From assembly GCA_963575745.1 (NCBI GenBank), contig CAUYUJ010014002.1:1142323-1206322 (forward strand): 64,000 nucleotides of DNA, written 5' to 3'. Made by a program: the position numbers and the translations under genes. The DNA comes from Prorocentrum cordatum. Taxonomy: Eukaryota; Sar; Dinophyceae; Prorocentrales; Prorocentraceae. Positions 44,855-57,500 of the stretch are shown here, piece by piece (within the stretch, counting starts at the first letter, position 1; the number at the start of each line of letters is the position of its first letter). The notes beneath the pieces were generated by a model, which saw only the letters and a program-made list of their open reading frames with translations, had not been told where the DNA came from and did no database searches.

Positions 44855-45236
44855 TAGCGTTTTGCGAAAGGGTTCCACCAGAGGTCACCAAAGGTTCTTC
44901 TCACCAGAATCTCATCCCAGGGGGGGCCGGGGGGGCGGCGGCGGTCCAGAATAGTCCGGAATCCATTCACCATGGTGTTCTCGCTCGGCCTGCTCCAGGA
45001 GTGAGCCTCGGTGTGGTGTCCTGGTTCGATCTGGTCCAGAAGCTCACTGCTGCGTTCTGGTTCGACTTCAGTCCGCCCCGACCCAGGCATGAGACTCACT
45101 ATGATGGTCTGGCTCGATTTCCTTTCGCCAGAGTCTCCACACGGGGGGCGGGGGGGGGGGGCGTCTCACTGTTCTGGCGGCGGGGTCCACGCTGCCGGGG
45201 GCGCTGCCGGAGCGGTCTGAAACTATGCGTTTGAAC
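44855..45236. other. Unassigned stretch
   Basis: Degenerate repeats of TGGTTCGA(T/C)(C/T)T...CCAGAA type are visible, but no unit boundaries are clear. No supported gene. Confidence 0.35.
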
Positions 45237-45425
45237 ATGTCCTGGCCACCCAGGAGGATATCTAACATGGTGGTCCTGCTCTGGAGTCACGTGTTTTTAC
45301 GTGTTCAGGGCACCCAGTGCGGTATCTAACTTGGCTGCCCCGAGTTGAGGCCACGTGCTTTTAAATGTCCAAGCCGCCCAGGGGGGGATATCTAACATGG
45401 TGGTCCCGAGCTGGTACGTCTTGGC
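45237..45425 (+). repeat. About 65-bp tandem repeat, three units
   Basis: GG(A/T)ATATCTAACATGGTGGTCC-like cores recur at about 45257, 45321 and 45387, each followed by a CACGTG(T/C)TTTTA stretch. Confidence 0.75.
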
Positions 45426-45534
45426 ATGTACATTCCAGTCAAATCAGGCGCTCAAGGCGCCGAGCCCATTTGTTGTTGTGCATGTTGTACGGGATCCCAA
45501 GGCGCCGAAGGCTCTGAATGCATTTGTTCGACTC

Positions 45535-45900
45535 ACATCCAGCGGGCCAACCATCGGGGCAGCCGTCGGGACAGCCGTCGGGACAACCATCGGGACAGCC
45601 ATCTGGACAACCATCAGGACAAGCATCAGGACAAATATCGGGACAACGGGACAATCATCGGGACATCCATCGAGAAACCCATCGGGACAACCACGGGACA
45701 ACCATTGGGATAACCACCGGAACATCCATCGAGACGCCCGTCGGGACAACCGTCGGGACAACCATTGTGACAATACCGGGACAACCATCGGGACAATCAC
45801 AGGGCAGCCATCGAGACAACCACGGGGTACTCGCGAGAGAATTTGGGACAACCGCGTGACGACCACGGGACAACCGCGGGACAATGGCGAGACACCATCC
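45535..45900 (+). repeat. 12-bp minisatellite
   Basis: About 30 units of CATCGGGACAAC with frequent single changes. Because 12 is divisible by three, the minus strand reads as repeated DGCP and the plus strand as SGQP or RDNH; these are not genes. Confidence 0.9.
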
Positions 45901-46189
45901 GCCAACCAGGGGGGGAAGAAGGAACTTTAGTTCCGACTTCGCCCCGGCAACGGCGGGATCACTCCCCTCGCCCGCGCACGCAGGTTCGCCTCGCCCGAAC
46001 GCGCGGCACAAGCACGAAACCGAAACCGAGTTCCCGGTGGGGGGATCACATGTTCATTCTGATCCAACGGTGGGAGGGAAGAGGGGCCGAAAGAGCAGGA
46101 GCCGGAGGACGGAGGGAGGAGGAATGCTATGGTGGAGGAGAGGGGAGAAGGGATAGGTGAAGATAAAGCGGAGACCCACTCCTCCTGTG
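45901..46189. other. Unassigned stretch
   Basis: Unique and GGA-rich sequence separates two minisatellites. No supported gene. Confidence 0.4.
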
Positions 46190-46850
46190 TTGGATTCTCG
46201 TGTGAATTGCGCAACTGTGGCCACTTTCGTGTGCTCCTGGGAGGTCCAGCGGCGTCGGGGGCCACGCGCATCGAGACGAGACCTCGTTACTCCCTGGGTG
46301 GCCGCGAACTGCGCAATTGTCGCCGCTTTCGTGGGCTCCTGGGAGGTCCAGCACAGTCGGGGAGATTGTAAACTGCGCAATTCTCGCCACTTTCGGGGAC
46401 TGCACTTTCGTGGGCTCTTGAGAGGTCCAGCGGAGTCGGGGGCCTCGCTGCTCCCTAGGTGGTTGCGAACTGCGCAATTGTCGCTACTTTCGTGGGCTCC
46501 TGGGAGGTCCAGCGGCGTCGGGGGCCACGCGCACCTAGACGGGACCTCGCTGCTTTCTGGGTGGTTGCGAACTGCGCAATTGTCGCCCATGCCGTGTGCT
46601 CTTGGGAGGTCCAGCGGAGTCAGGGGCCACGCGCACCCAGACGAGACCTCGCTGCTTTCTGGATGGCTGAGAACTGGTCAAATGTCACCACCTTCGTGGG
46701 CTCCTGGGAGGTCCAGCGGAGTCGGGGGTCTCGCGGACCTATGTTGGACCATGCTGCCCCTTGGGTGGCTGCGAACTGTACACATGTCGCCACTTTTCGT
46801 GGGCTCCTGAGAGGCACGGCGGAGTTGAGGGCAGCGCAGATCGTGCATGT
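46190..46850 (+). repeat. 102-bp tandem repeat, about seven units
   Basis: GCGAACTGCGCAATTGTCGC...CTTTCGTGGGCTCCTGGGAG recurs at about 46204, 46306, 46370, 46468, 46569, 46671 and 46774. The third interval is shortened to 64 bp. A solo relative lies in the mobile element at about 38595. Confidence 0.85.
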
Positions 46851-47340
46851 TGCATGGAATGTTCTTGCACGTATTCGCCTCGCGTGAAGGAGGGTTTGGG
46901 CACGTGTCGTGTAGTGTGTGGTTTGTGGCCTCGCTACGCATGTAGTCACATGTTGAAGCCGTTTTGGCATGCGTCTCGGAAGCGTCCCCAAACACTTCCA
47001 AAAGCCGTTGAGGATAATGAACATGGAATGGTGATGCTAGTGGTAGTTATGATGGTGTTGAGGAGGATGGTGAGAAGGTGAGGAGGGTGCGGCGTATCGA
47101 TTCGGCGTCGAGTTCCAAGATATGTTGCCTCACTAGTTACTTCGTCCTCCATCCTCAAAGACGGAGCAGGGAGCAGGAAACAAAGGAAAAGCAGGAGAGA
47201 AGGACAACCCTGAGGGGGGACATCATAGAAGAGCGACGCACAGATGCGGATGATGGAGGTAATCACAGGGAGAAGGAAGAGGAGGAAGTATGCAGGTGCA
47301 AATCCGAGCAGAGTTGGTCTGTGTTTGTGCTGTTTTCCTT
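46851..47340. other. Unassigned stretch
   Basis: Unique, lower-GC sequence with a short TGGTGATG-rich region near 47030-47080. No supported gene. Confidence 0.35.
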
Positions 47341-47344
47341 CTTC

Positions 47345-47500
47345 CCCTTCATTCAGCGAGCCGGGAAGCCACATATGCTTGAAATGGTCAAACTTGTCTT
47401 GACCTCCATTTCTCCGAATTCGCCTGGCATTGCCGACTGTTTGAACGACTGGCCTGTCGTCTGTCATTTCAAGCAGCACCGAACGCTTGTATGGGCAAGG
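47345..47500 (-). CDS. Candidate exon, minus strand
   Basis: The minus strand reads KRSVLLEMTDDRPVVQTVGN followed by ARRIRRNGGQDKFDHFKHMW with natural composition. The plus strand also stays open (LVLTSISPNSPGIADCLNDW). Splice sites are not established. Family unknown. Confidence 0.25.
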
Positions 47501-47509
47501 ACTTGCAAA

Positions 47510-48009
47510 AGAAGGAAGAGAGAGAGAGAGAGAGAGAGCGAGATATAGAGAGAGAGATAGAAAACACACAAACAAAACAGACGGAGAAGGGCAAAGGGCA
47601 AGACGAGCGCAAGCACTTCCGAAAAGATGTCAAGACACGCTCAAGACAGACAAGACGACATGCAATTGCTGTGTCGCGACGTTGACTTGTGCTGCGTTCG
47701 ACCCTAAGCGCGCGAAGCGCGCGTGGTTCTAGTTGATGAATACACCCACGGCGCTCAATAAGAAAGTTGTTGTTTCATGTCAGCCCCTGCCGATTTCTTA
47801 CGCTAGGGCCATGTTCGGCCCGCCAGGGGTTGCCAATTTCTTACCAATGTCTTACGGGCCAATGTTCTTGCATCGTGGGCGCCCTTCCCAGGCCGCCGCG
47901 GGGGCCCCTTTGCTTCGCCTGCTGTCGGTGAGAAATGGGCCTCCGCATGCCCCCCTTCGGGCGCGATTCCACGCGCTGGCGTTTATTTAATCGCTTCGCT
48001 CATTCCGCC
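47510..48009. other. GA microsatellite and palindrome-bearing stretch
   Basis: (GA)n with TA interruptions at 47518-47560. The palindrome GCGCGCGAAGCGCGCG lies at 47707-47723, followed by TTCTAG, like the hairpin at 3198-3236. GATTCCACGCG...GGCGTTT(A/G)TTT occurs at about 47966 and again at 48179, flanking the next repeat. Confidence 0.5.
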
Positions 48010-48145
48010 GGCCCTGGAGTGTTCTTTGGGGCCTCTTGGAGGCCTCTTGGGGGCTTCTTGGGAGCCTCTTGGGGCTCCTTGGCGGCGTCTTGGGCTCACC
48101 TGGGGCCTCTTGGGGGGTTCTTGGGGCCTGTTGGGGCGGGAGAAG
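48010..48145. repeat. GGCC-type 11-nt repeat
   Basis: GGGGCCTCTTG units, clean 11-nt period, same family as at 590-1650 in the complementary orientation. Confidence 0.8.
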
Positions 48146-48289
48146 GGGTAGTTGATTGCAGCCCCTCCCCTTCCAGCTCGATTCCACGCGTGGGCGTTTG
48201 TTTGGCACTGCGCTTCTCTTCCCGACGACAGGGCGCCTTCAGTCCGAGCGTTGGCTCCCGGGCACTTCGCGCCCAACCCTGCCTTGTCT

Positions 48290-51200
48290 GCGTTGGTTTT
48301 CGCTGATTTGCGATGACGCATGGCTGAAGAAGAGCGCGTCCGAGGACGCCAGGCGGCGGCGCCGACCTCTGCTCGTTTGCGATTGCGCATGGATGCAGAA
48401 AAGCGCGTCCGAGGACGCCAAGCGGCGGCGCCGACGTTTGGCTCGCCGGCAGAAGTTGTTGCTTGTCTGCGATTGCGCACGGTTGCGTCAGAGCGCGCCA
48501 GAGGACGCCAGGCGGCGGGGCCGACCTCTGGCTCGCCCGCGGTGGTTTTGGCGTCTATATTCTCGGTTGCGCCTGCCTGTAGCAGAGCGCGTCCGAGGAC
48601 GCCGGGCGTTGGCGCCGACCTCTGTCTTGCCCGCGCTGGTCCTAGCTTATTTGCGATTGCGCGTGGCTGCGCCAGAGCGCGTCCGAGGACGTCAGGCAGC
48701 GGCGCCGACCTCTGGCTCGCCCGAGTTGTTTTTTTGCTCATCTGCGATTCATGATGGCTGCGCCAGAGCGCGTCCGAGGACGCCAGGCGCTGGCGCCGAC
48801 TCTTGGAATCGCACGCGTTGGTTTTTGCATATTTGCGGTTGCGCACGGCTGCGCCACAGCGCGTCCGAAGACGCCAGACGGCGGCGCCGACCTCTCTCTC
48901 TCTCTCGCGTGCACTGGTTTTTGCTTATTTGCGATGACGCATGGCCGCAGCAGGGCGCGCCCGAGGACGCCAGGCGGCGGCGCCGACGCCTGGCTCGTCC
49001 GCGCTGGTTTCTGTTTATTTGCGATTGCGCATGGCGGCAGCAGAGCGCGTCCGAGAACGCCAGGGGGCGGCGCCCACCTCTGGCTCACCCGCATCGGTTT
49101 CCGCTTATTTGCGATTGCGCACTGCTGCGCCAGAGCGCGCCCGTGGACGCCAGGCGGCGGCGCCGACCTCTGGCTCGCCCGCGTTGGTTTTTTGGTGGTT
49201 TCGCGATTGCGCATGGCTGCGCCAGAGCGCGTCCGAGGACGCTAGGCGGCGTCGCCAGCCGCAGAGGCCGACCGAGGACGCTGGGCGGCGGCGCCGACCT
49301 CTGGCGCGCGCGTCGGTTTCTTCCCTATCTGCGATTGCGCACGGGCGCGCCATAGCGCATTCGAGGACCCCGGGTGGCGGCGCCGAGCTCTGGCTCGCCC
49401 GCGCTGGTTCTTGCTTGTTTGCGATTGCGCACGGCTGCGCCAGAGCGCGTCCGAGGACGCCAGGCGGCGGCGCCCACCTCTGGCTCGCTCGGTTTCTTCC
49501 CTCTTTGCGATTAGACATGGCTGCGCCAGAGCGCGTCCGAGGACGCCAGGCGCTGGCGCCGACTATTGGAATCGCACGCGTTGGTTTTTGCCGATTTGCG
49601 ATTGTGCATGGCCGCGCCAGGGCGCGTCCGATGACGCCAGGCGGCGGCGCCGACCTCTCCCCCGCGCGCGCCGGTTGGCGCTTGTTTGCGATGGCGCATG
49701 GCCGCAGCAGAGCGCGTCCGAGGACGCTGGGCGCCGGCGCCGACGTCTGGCTTGCCCGCGTTGGTTTTTGCTCATTTGCAATTGTGCTTGGCCGCAGCAG
49801 AGCGCGTCCGAGGACGCTAGGCGGCGGCGCCGGCCCCTTGCTCGTCCGCGCTGCGTTTCCTTGTTTCGCGATTGCGCATGGCTGCGCCGGAGCGCGTCCG
49901 AGGACGCCTGGCGGTGGCGCCGACCTCTGGCTCGCCCGCATAGGTTTTCGCTTATTTGCGATTGCGCACTGCTGCGCCAGAGCGCGTCCGTGGACGCCAG
50001 GCGGCGGCGCCGACCTCTGGCTCGCCCGGGTTGGTTTTTTGGTGTTTTCGCGATTGCGCATGGCTGCGCCAGAGCGCGTTGGAGAACGCCGGGCGCTGGC
50101 GCCGACCTTTGGAATCGCGCGCGTTGGTTTGTGCTTATCTGAGATTGCGCATGGCTGCGCCAGGAAGCGTCCGAGGACGCTGGGCGGCGGCGCCGACCTC
50201 CCACGCGTCGCTTCTTGCTCGTTTGCGATGACGCATGGCCGAGGCAGAGCGCGTCCGAGGACGCCAGGCGGCGGCGCCCACCTCTGGCTCGCCCGCACAG
50301 GTTTTCACTTATTTGCGATTGCGCACTGCTGCGCCGGAGCGCGTCCGAGGACGCTTGGCCGCGGCGCCGACTTCCGGCTTGCCCGCGCCGGTTTTTGTTG
50401 GTCTGCGGTTGCGCATGGCTACGCCAGAGCGCGTCCGAGCACGCCGCGCGGCGGCGCCGACTTCCGGCTCGCCCGCTTTGGTTTCCCCTTATTTGCGGTT
50501 GCGCACGGCGGCGCCAGAGCGCGTCCGAGGACGCCAGGCGGCGGCGCCGACCTCTGTCTCACCTGCGTTGGTTTTTGTTTATTTGCGATTGCGCATGGCT
50601 GCGCCTGGGAGCGCCCAGGGACGCTGGGCAGCGGCGCCGACCGCTGGCTTGCCCGCGCTCGTTCTTGTTGGTTTGCGCATGCGCATAGCAGCGGAAGAGG
50701 CCGTCCGTGGACGCCGGGCGGCGGCGCCGACCTCTGGCTCGCCCGCGTTGGTTGTTGCTTGTTTCGCGAGTGCGCATGGCTGCGTCAGACAGAGCGCGCC
50801 CGAGGACGCCAGGCGGCGGCGCTGACCTCAGGCTCGCCAGCGCTGGTTTTTGCTTATGTGCGATTGCGCGCGGCGGCGCCAGAGCGCGTCCGAAGACGCC
50901 ATGCGGCGGCGCCGACCTCTGGCTCGCCCGCGCTGACTTTTGCTGATTTGAAATTGCGCATGGCAGCGCCAGAGCGCGTCCGAGGACGCCGGGCGGCGGC
51001 GCCGACGTCTGGCTCGCCCGCGCTGGTTTTTGTTTTACTTGCGATTGCGCACGGCTACAACAGTGCGCGTCCGCGGACGCCAGGCGTCGGCGCCGACCTC
51101 TAGCTTGCCCGCTGGAGTTTTTGCATGTTTGCTATTGCGCATGGCTGCGCCAGAGCGCGTCCGAGGGCGCCCGGCGGCGGCGCCGCGGCGCCGCCCTTTG

Positions 51201-54200
51201 GCTCGCCCGCGCTGGTTTTTGCTTATCTGCGTTTGCGCATGTCTGCGCCAGAGCGCGCCCGAGGACTCCGAGCGGCGACGCCGACCTCTGGCTCGCCCGC
51301 GTTTTTTTTTGGGGGGGCATGTTTGAGATTGCGCGACCTGCGCCAGAGCGCGCGCGAGGGCGCTTGGCGGTGGGCGGCGCCGACCTCTGGCTCGCCCGCG
51401 TTGGTTTTTGCTTGTTTCGCGATCGCGCATGGCTGCGCCGGAGCGCGTCCGAGGGCGCCGGGCGGCGGCGCCGCCCTCCGGCTCGCCCGCGCTGGTTTTT
51501 GCTTATCTGCGTTTGCGCATGTCTGCGCCCGAGCGCGCCCGATGGTGCCAAGCGGCGGCGCCGACCTCTCGCTCGCCTGCGCTGGTTTTTGTTTTGTTTG
51601 CGATTGCGCAGGGCAGCGCCTGAGCGCGTCCGCGGACGCCAGGCGGCGGCGTCGACCTTTGGCTCGCCCGCGACGGGTTTAGCAGTTGCGCATGGCTGGG
51701 CCAGGGCGCGTCCGATGACGCCAGGCGGAGGCGCCGATTTCTGTCTTGCCCGCGCTGGTTTTTGCAAGTTTGCGACTGCGCCAGAGCGCGTCCGAGGGCG
51801 CCGGGCGGCGGCGCCGACCTCTGGCTCGCCCGCGCTGCTTCCCGGTTCATCGCGATTGCGCGCGGTTGCGACAGAGCGCGCCCGCGGGCGCTGAATGGCG
51901 GCGCCGACATTGGGCCCCATGGCCGACGCAGAGCGCGTCCGAGGGCGCTTGGCGGCAGCGACGACATCTGGCTCGCCCGCGTTGGTCTGTGTTGCGTTGC
52001 AGAGCGCGTCCGAGGCCGTCGGGCGGCGGCGCCCGCCACTGGCTCGCCCGCAGAGGTTTTCACTTATTTGCGATTTCGCACTGCTGCACCAGAGCGCGTC
52101 CGAGGACGCCAGGCGTCGGCGCCGACCTTCTGGCTCGCCCGCGTTGCTTTTTGCGTATTTGCGATGGCGCGTGGCTGCGCCAGGGCGCGTCCGAGGACGT
52201 CGGGCGGCGACGCCGACCTTTCGCGCGCCCGTGTTGATTTTTGCTTAGTCGCGATTGCGCATGGTTGCGCTAGGGCCCGAGGACGCTTGGCCGCGGCGCC
52301 GACCTCTGGCTTGCCCGCGTTGGTTTTCGCATGTTTCGCGATTGCGCATGGCCGCGCCAGAGCGCGTCCGAAGACGCCAGGCGGCGGCGCCGACCTGGCC
52401 CGCCCGCGCTGGTTCTTGCTTGTTTGCGATTGCGCACGGCGGCGCCAGAGCGCGCCCGAGGACACTTGGCCGCGGCGCCGACCCCTGGCTTGCCCACGCT
52501 GGTTTTTTGTTCATCGCGATTGCGCGTGGCTGCGCCAGGGCGCGCCCGAGGGCGCCGAATGGCGGCGCCGACCTCTGGCTCGCCCGCGTTGCTTTTCGCT
52601 GGTTTGCGGTTGCGCGTTTCCGAAGGCACCGGGCGATGGCGCCGATCTGGCTCGCCCGCGCTGTTTTTTTGATTCTTTTTTTGCATTATTCGCGACTGCG
52701 CCAGAGCGCGCCCGAGGGCGCCGGGCGGTGGCGCCGACCCCTGGCTCGCCCGCGCCGTTTTCTTTGAATGTGCGCAATTGCGCGCGGCCGCGCCAGAGCG
52801 CGTCCGTGGACGCCGGGCGGCGGCGCCGATCCCTGTCTCGCCCGCTATGTTTTTTGCAAGTTTGCGATTGCGCATGGCTGCGCCAGAACGCTTTCGAGGG
52901 CGCCAGGCGGCGGCGCCGGCCCCTGGCCCCTCCGCGGTGGTTTCTGCTTGTCTGCGATTGCGCACAGCTGCGCTAGAGCGCGTCCGAGGACGCCGGGCGG
53001 CGGCGCCGGCCTCTGGCTTGCCCCCGCTGGCTTTTGCTCACTTGCAATTTGCGCATGGCAGCAGTAGGGCGCGTCCGAGGACGCCAGGCGGGGGCGCCGA
53101 CCTCTGGCTGGCCCGTGCTGATTTTTGTTTGTTTGCGGTTGCGCACGGCTGCGTCAGAGCGCGTCCGAGGACGCCTCGCGGTTTGGCCGACACTGGCTCG
53201 CCCGCGTTGGTTTTGACCCATTTGCGATTGCGCACGGCTGCGGCAGAGTGCGTCCGAGGACGCCAGGCGGTGGCGCCCGCCCGCGTTCGTTTCCGATCAT
53301 TTGCGATGGCGCATGGCTCCGCCAGGGCGCGTCCGATGACGCCGGGCGGCGGCGCCGACCTCAGACTCGCCCGCGCTGGTTTTTGCTATATGCGATTGTG
53401 TATGGCTGCGCCAGGGCAAGTCCGGGAACGCCAGGCTGCGGCGCCGACCGCTGGCTTGCCCACGCTGGTTTTTGCAAATTTACGATTGCGCGCCGCTGCG
53501 CCAGAGCGCGTCCGAGGACGCCAGGCGGTGGCGCCGACCTTTGGCTCGCCCGCGTTGGTTTTTCCAGATTTTCGTTTGCGCGTGCCTACAGCAGAGCGCG
53601 ACCGAGGACGCCAAGCGGCGGCGCCGACTTCGATCTGGCTCGCCCGCTCTTTGGTTTTTGCGCATTCGCGTTTGCGCATGGCTGTGCCAGAGCGCGTCCG
53701 AGGATGCCAGGCGGGGGCGCTGACCTGGCTCGCCCGCTATGTTTTTTTCCATATTTGACAGCGGATGGCTGCGCTAGGGCCCGTCCGAGGACGCCAGGCG
53801 GCGGCGCCGACCTCTGGCTTGCCCGCGCTGGTTTTTGCTCATTTGCGATTGCGCGCGGCTGCGCCACAGCACATCCTATGACGCCAGGCGGCGGCGCCGA
53901 TCTCCGGCTCGCCCGCGATGCTTTATGCTTAAGTTATCAGCGATCGAGCACGGCCGCGCATGAGCGCGTCCGAGGACGCCAGGCGGCGGCGCCGACCTCT
54001 GGCTCGCCAACCTTGGTCTCTGTTGATCTGCGGGTGCGCATGGCTTTGCCAGAGCGGGTCCGAGGACGCCAGGCTGCGGCGCCGACCTCTGGCTCGCTCG
54101 CGCTGGTTTTGCTCATGCGATTGCGATGGCTGCGCCAGAGCGCGTCAGAGGACGCCGGGCGGTGGCGCCGACCTCTGGCTCGCCCGCGGTGGTTTTTCGC

Positions 54201-55225
54201 TTTGTTGCGATTGCGTGTGGCTGCGCTAGAGCGCGTCCGAGGACGCCAGGCGGCGTCGCCGACCGCTGGATCGCTCGCGACGGGTTGCTCTTTAGCAGTT
54301 GCGCATGGCCGCGCCGGAGCGCGTCCGAAGATGCCGGGCGGCGGCGCCGACCTCTGTCTCGCCCGCGTTGGTTTTTGGTCATTTGCGATTGCGCACTGCT
54401 GCGCCAGAGCGCGTCCGAGGACGCCTGTCGGTTTGGCCGTCCTCTGGCTCGCCCGCGTTGGTTCTTGCTTATGTGCGCTTGCGCATGGCTGCGCCGGAGC
54501 GCGTCCGAGGGCGCCAGGCGGCGGCGCCGACCTCTGGTCCGCCAGCGTCGGATTCTGCTTATTTGCGATCGCGCATGGCTGCGCCAGAGAGCGTCTGAGG
54601 ATGCCAAGCGGCGGCGCCGACCTCTGGCTCTCTCGCGTTGGTTTTTGTTTTGTTCCGGTTGCGCATAGCACCGCGAGAGCGCGCCCGAGGACGCTAGGCG
54701 CCGGCGCCGACCTCTTGCTCGCCCGCATTGGTTTTTGCTCATTTGCGATTGCGCATGGCTGCGCCAGGGCGCGTCCAAGGACGCCTCGCGGTTGGGCCGA
54801 CTTCTGGCTGGCCAACGTTGGTTTATGTTTATGTGCGATTGTGCGAGGCTGCGCCAGGGCGCGTCCGAGGACGCCAGGCGGCGGCGCCGACCTTTGGCTC
54901 GCCATCTAGGTTTTCGCGTACTTGCGATTGCGCATGGCCGTAGCAGAGCGCGACCGAGGGCGCCAGGCGGCGGCTCCGTCCTGGATCTGGCTTGCCCGCT
55001 TGGGTCTTCGCTCAGTTGCGATTTCGCACGCCTGCGCAAGAGCGCGTCCGAGGACGCCTGGCGGTTGGGCCGACCCCTGGCTCGCCCGCGTCGGTTGTTG
55101 CCTGTTGGCGATTGCGCGAGGCCGCGCCAGGGCGCGTCCGAGGACACCAGGCGGCGGCGCCGACCTCTGGGCTCGCCCGCCTCGTTTGTCGCTCGTTTGC
55201 GATTGCGCGTCCTCGGGTGCGCTGG
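48290..55225 (+). repeat. 90-bp satellite of 48-57 kb, forward array (about 75 units)
   Basis: The consensus landmarks are GCGATTGCGCATGGCTGCGC, AGAGCGCGTCCGAGGACGCC, GGCGGCGCCGACCTCTGGCT and CGCCCGCGTTGGTTTTTGC. Most units are 90 bp, with a few gaining or losing 1-8 bases, so frames stay open for very long stretches (up to 720 codons, Arg/Ala-rich). Those frames change with each indel and exist on both strands, so they are not genes. Divergence between neighbours is moderate. Confidence 0.95.
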
Positions 55226-55239
55226 GGAAACAACGCGTC

Positions 55240-56890
55240 GGCGCATATGAGCAAAACCAGCGCGGGCAAGCCAGGATGGAGAGCCGCCGCCTGTCGTCCT
55301 CGGACGCGCTTTGGCGCAGCCATGCGCAATCGCAAATGAGCAACAACCAACGCGGGCGAGCCAGGGGTCGGCACTACCGCCTCGCGTCCTCGGACGCGCT
55401 CTGGCGCAGCCATGCGCAATCGCAAAAAAAAAAACTAATTCGGGCGAGCCAGAGGTCGGCGCCACCGCCTGGCGTCTTCGGACGCGCTTTGGCGCAGCCA
55501 TGCGTAATCGCGAATGAGCAGCATCCAGCTCGGGCGAGCCAGGGTTCGGCGCCACCGCCTGGCGTCTTCGGACGCGCTCTGGCGCAGCCATGCGCAATTA
55601 GAAACAGACAGCAAAAAACAAACAACACTTCCGCGTGCGAGCCAGAAGGCGGCGCCGCCGCCTGGCGTCTTCGGACGCGCCCCGGGGAAGCCACGCACGA
55701 TTGCAAGTTAACGAAAACCAGCGCGGGCGAGCCAGGGGGGGGGAACGCCGCCGCTCGGCACCCTCGGGCGCGCTCTGGCGCAGCCATGCGCAATATAAAC
55801 AAAGCAAAAACAACGCGGGCGAGCCAGAGGTCAGCGCCGCCGCCTGGCGTTCTCGGACGCGCTCTGGCGCAGCGGCGCGCAATCGCAAGTGAGCAAAGGC
55901 AGCGCGGGCGAGCCAGAGGTCGGCGCCGCCGCCCGGCGTCCTCGACCGTCTGGCGCATCAATGCGCCATTGCAAGTAAGCAAAAGGAAAAACAGCGTGGC
56001 CGAGGTCGGCACCGCCGCCTGGCGTCCTCGGACGCGCCCTGGCGCAGCCATGTTCAATCGCAGACAAGCAAAAAACAACGCGAGCGAGCCAGAGGTCGGC
56101 GCCGCCGCCTGGCGTCCTTGGACGCGCTCTTCTGGCGCAGCCATGCGCAATCGCACATGAGCAAGAATCATCGCGGGCGAGCCAGAGGTCGGCGCCGCCG
56201 CCTGCCTTCTTTGAACGCGCTCCGGTGCGTCCATGCGCAAGCGCACGTATGTAAAAACCAACGCGGGCGAGCCAGTGGCCGGCGCCGCCGCACGGCGTCC
56301 TCGGACGCGCTCTGGCGCAGCCATGCGCAATGATCACAAACCAAAGAAAAAAACCACCGCGGGCGAGCCAGTGGCCGGCGCCGCCGCCCGGCGTTTTCGG
56401 ATGCGCTCCGGCGCAGCCGCGCGCAATCGCAAATAAGCAAAAACCGACGCGGGCAAGCGAGAAGTGTTCGGACGCGCTCTGGTGCAGCCACGCGCCATCG
56501 CAAATGAGCAAGAACCACGGCGGGCGGGCCAGAGGTCGGCGCCACCGCCTGGCGTCATCGGACGCGCTCTGGTGCAGCCATGCGCGGTCACACATAAGCA
56601 AAAACTTTTGCGGGCGAGCCGCAGGTCGGCGCGGCCGCCTGGCGTCCTCGGGCGCGCCCTGGTGCAGCCGTGGGCAATCGCACATTTGCAAAAACCAACG
56701 CGGGCGAGCCAGAGGTCGGCGCCACTTCGTGGCGTCCTCGGACGCGTTTTGGTGCAGCCGTGCGCAATCGCAAATACGCAAAAAGCAACGCGGGCAAGCC
56801 AGATGTCGGCGCCACCTCCTGGCGTCCTCGGGCGTGCTTTGGGGAAACCATGCCAAGACGCAAATGAACAAACACATGCGCGGGCGCGCC
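55240..56890 (-). repeat. 90-bp satellite of 48-57 kb, inverted array (about 18 units)
   Basis: The same unit on the opposite strand (GGCGAGCCAGAGGTCGGCGC, GGCGTCCTCGGACGCGCTCT, GGCGCAGCCATGCGCAATCG). The switch falls at about 55217-55245, in the TTTGCGATTGCGC part of the unit, so the junction is a loose palindrome. Confidence 0.95.
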
Positions 56891-57169
56891 AGGGCCCTGG
56901 GAGCGCCAGCCGGCTCAGAAATTGCCGGGGATTTTAGCGGTTAGTTTCTTATCGTCTCCGCCCCCCCGGCTCAGCCGCAGGATTATTTATCTCATGGTTT
57001 TCTTATTGACCAGGAGTGTATTTGGCACGGGTGTGCCCCGCGTCCGTTTGCTGATAATGTCTTCCCTCTTCCTCCCTCCTCTCCTTCTTCGACTTTCCCT
57101 GTCCTCCTCCTTGCGCGTGCAACTGTCCCCGGCTGCACGGAGGCTCCCAGCCCTTCCTTTAGTTTCCAG
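56891..57169. other. Flank of the satellite
   Basis: Unique, pyrimidine-rich sequence with no supported feature; it could be intron before the candidate exon at 57170. Confidence 0.4.
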
Positions 57170-57500
57170 ACCGGAGCAGGAGAAACAAACTCCAGAATGG
57201 AAGAACAATGCCCCCCCTCAGCGGAGGTCGAGCCTCCACTCTGAGCGCATCTGGAAGAGCAATGCGCCCCGAAATCCGCTGCCGCAGGAGCCGCCCCCCG
57301 GCGTGGCGGCCGCGATGCTCGCCGCACACGCGCTCTCCGGCCTGCAGGACTGCGCGCCCACGGCAGGGTTCGTGTCGCGCCGGCGCGGCGACGACCCTGT
57401 GCGGGCGTTCCAGGCTGAACGCCGCCGGCGAGCCAGAATCGGTGGATGTCGAACGATCCGCGCAGCATCAGGATTCAACGCCGACGTCGTCACGACATGA
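57170..57500 (+). CDS. Candidate exon, unknown protein
   Basis: The frame reads PEQEKQTPEWKNNAPPQRRS, later PPPGVAAAMLAAHALSGLQD and APTAGFVSRRRGDDPVRAFQ, ending at TGA 57498-57500. Third positions are strongly G/C around 57290-57430. A short region (57361-57460) resembles 26327-26425 in the duplicated unit, in a matching frame (TAG...AF..E.R). It lies just upstream of another candidate exon. Not recognised. Confidence 0.35.

Noticed and set aside
45439-45654. Repeated DGCP protein frame on the minus strand
   Set aside because: Generated by the 12-bp minisatellite; 12 is divisible by three and the flanks show no gene structure.
48941-51103. 720-codon open frame, Arg/Ala-rich
   Set aside because: It is a translation of the 90-bp satellite. 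The period is divisible by three, and equally long frames exist on the other strand and in shifted frames.
48290-56890. CRISPR-like regular repeats
   Set aside because: There are no unique spacers, the whole unit is repeated with drift, and the DNA is eukaryotic.
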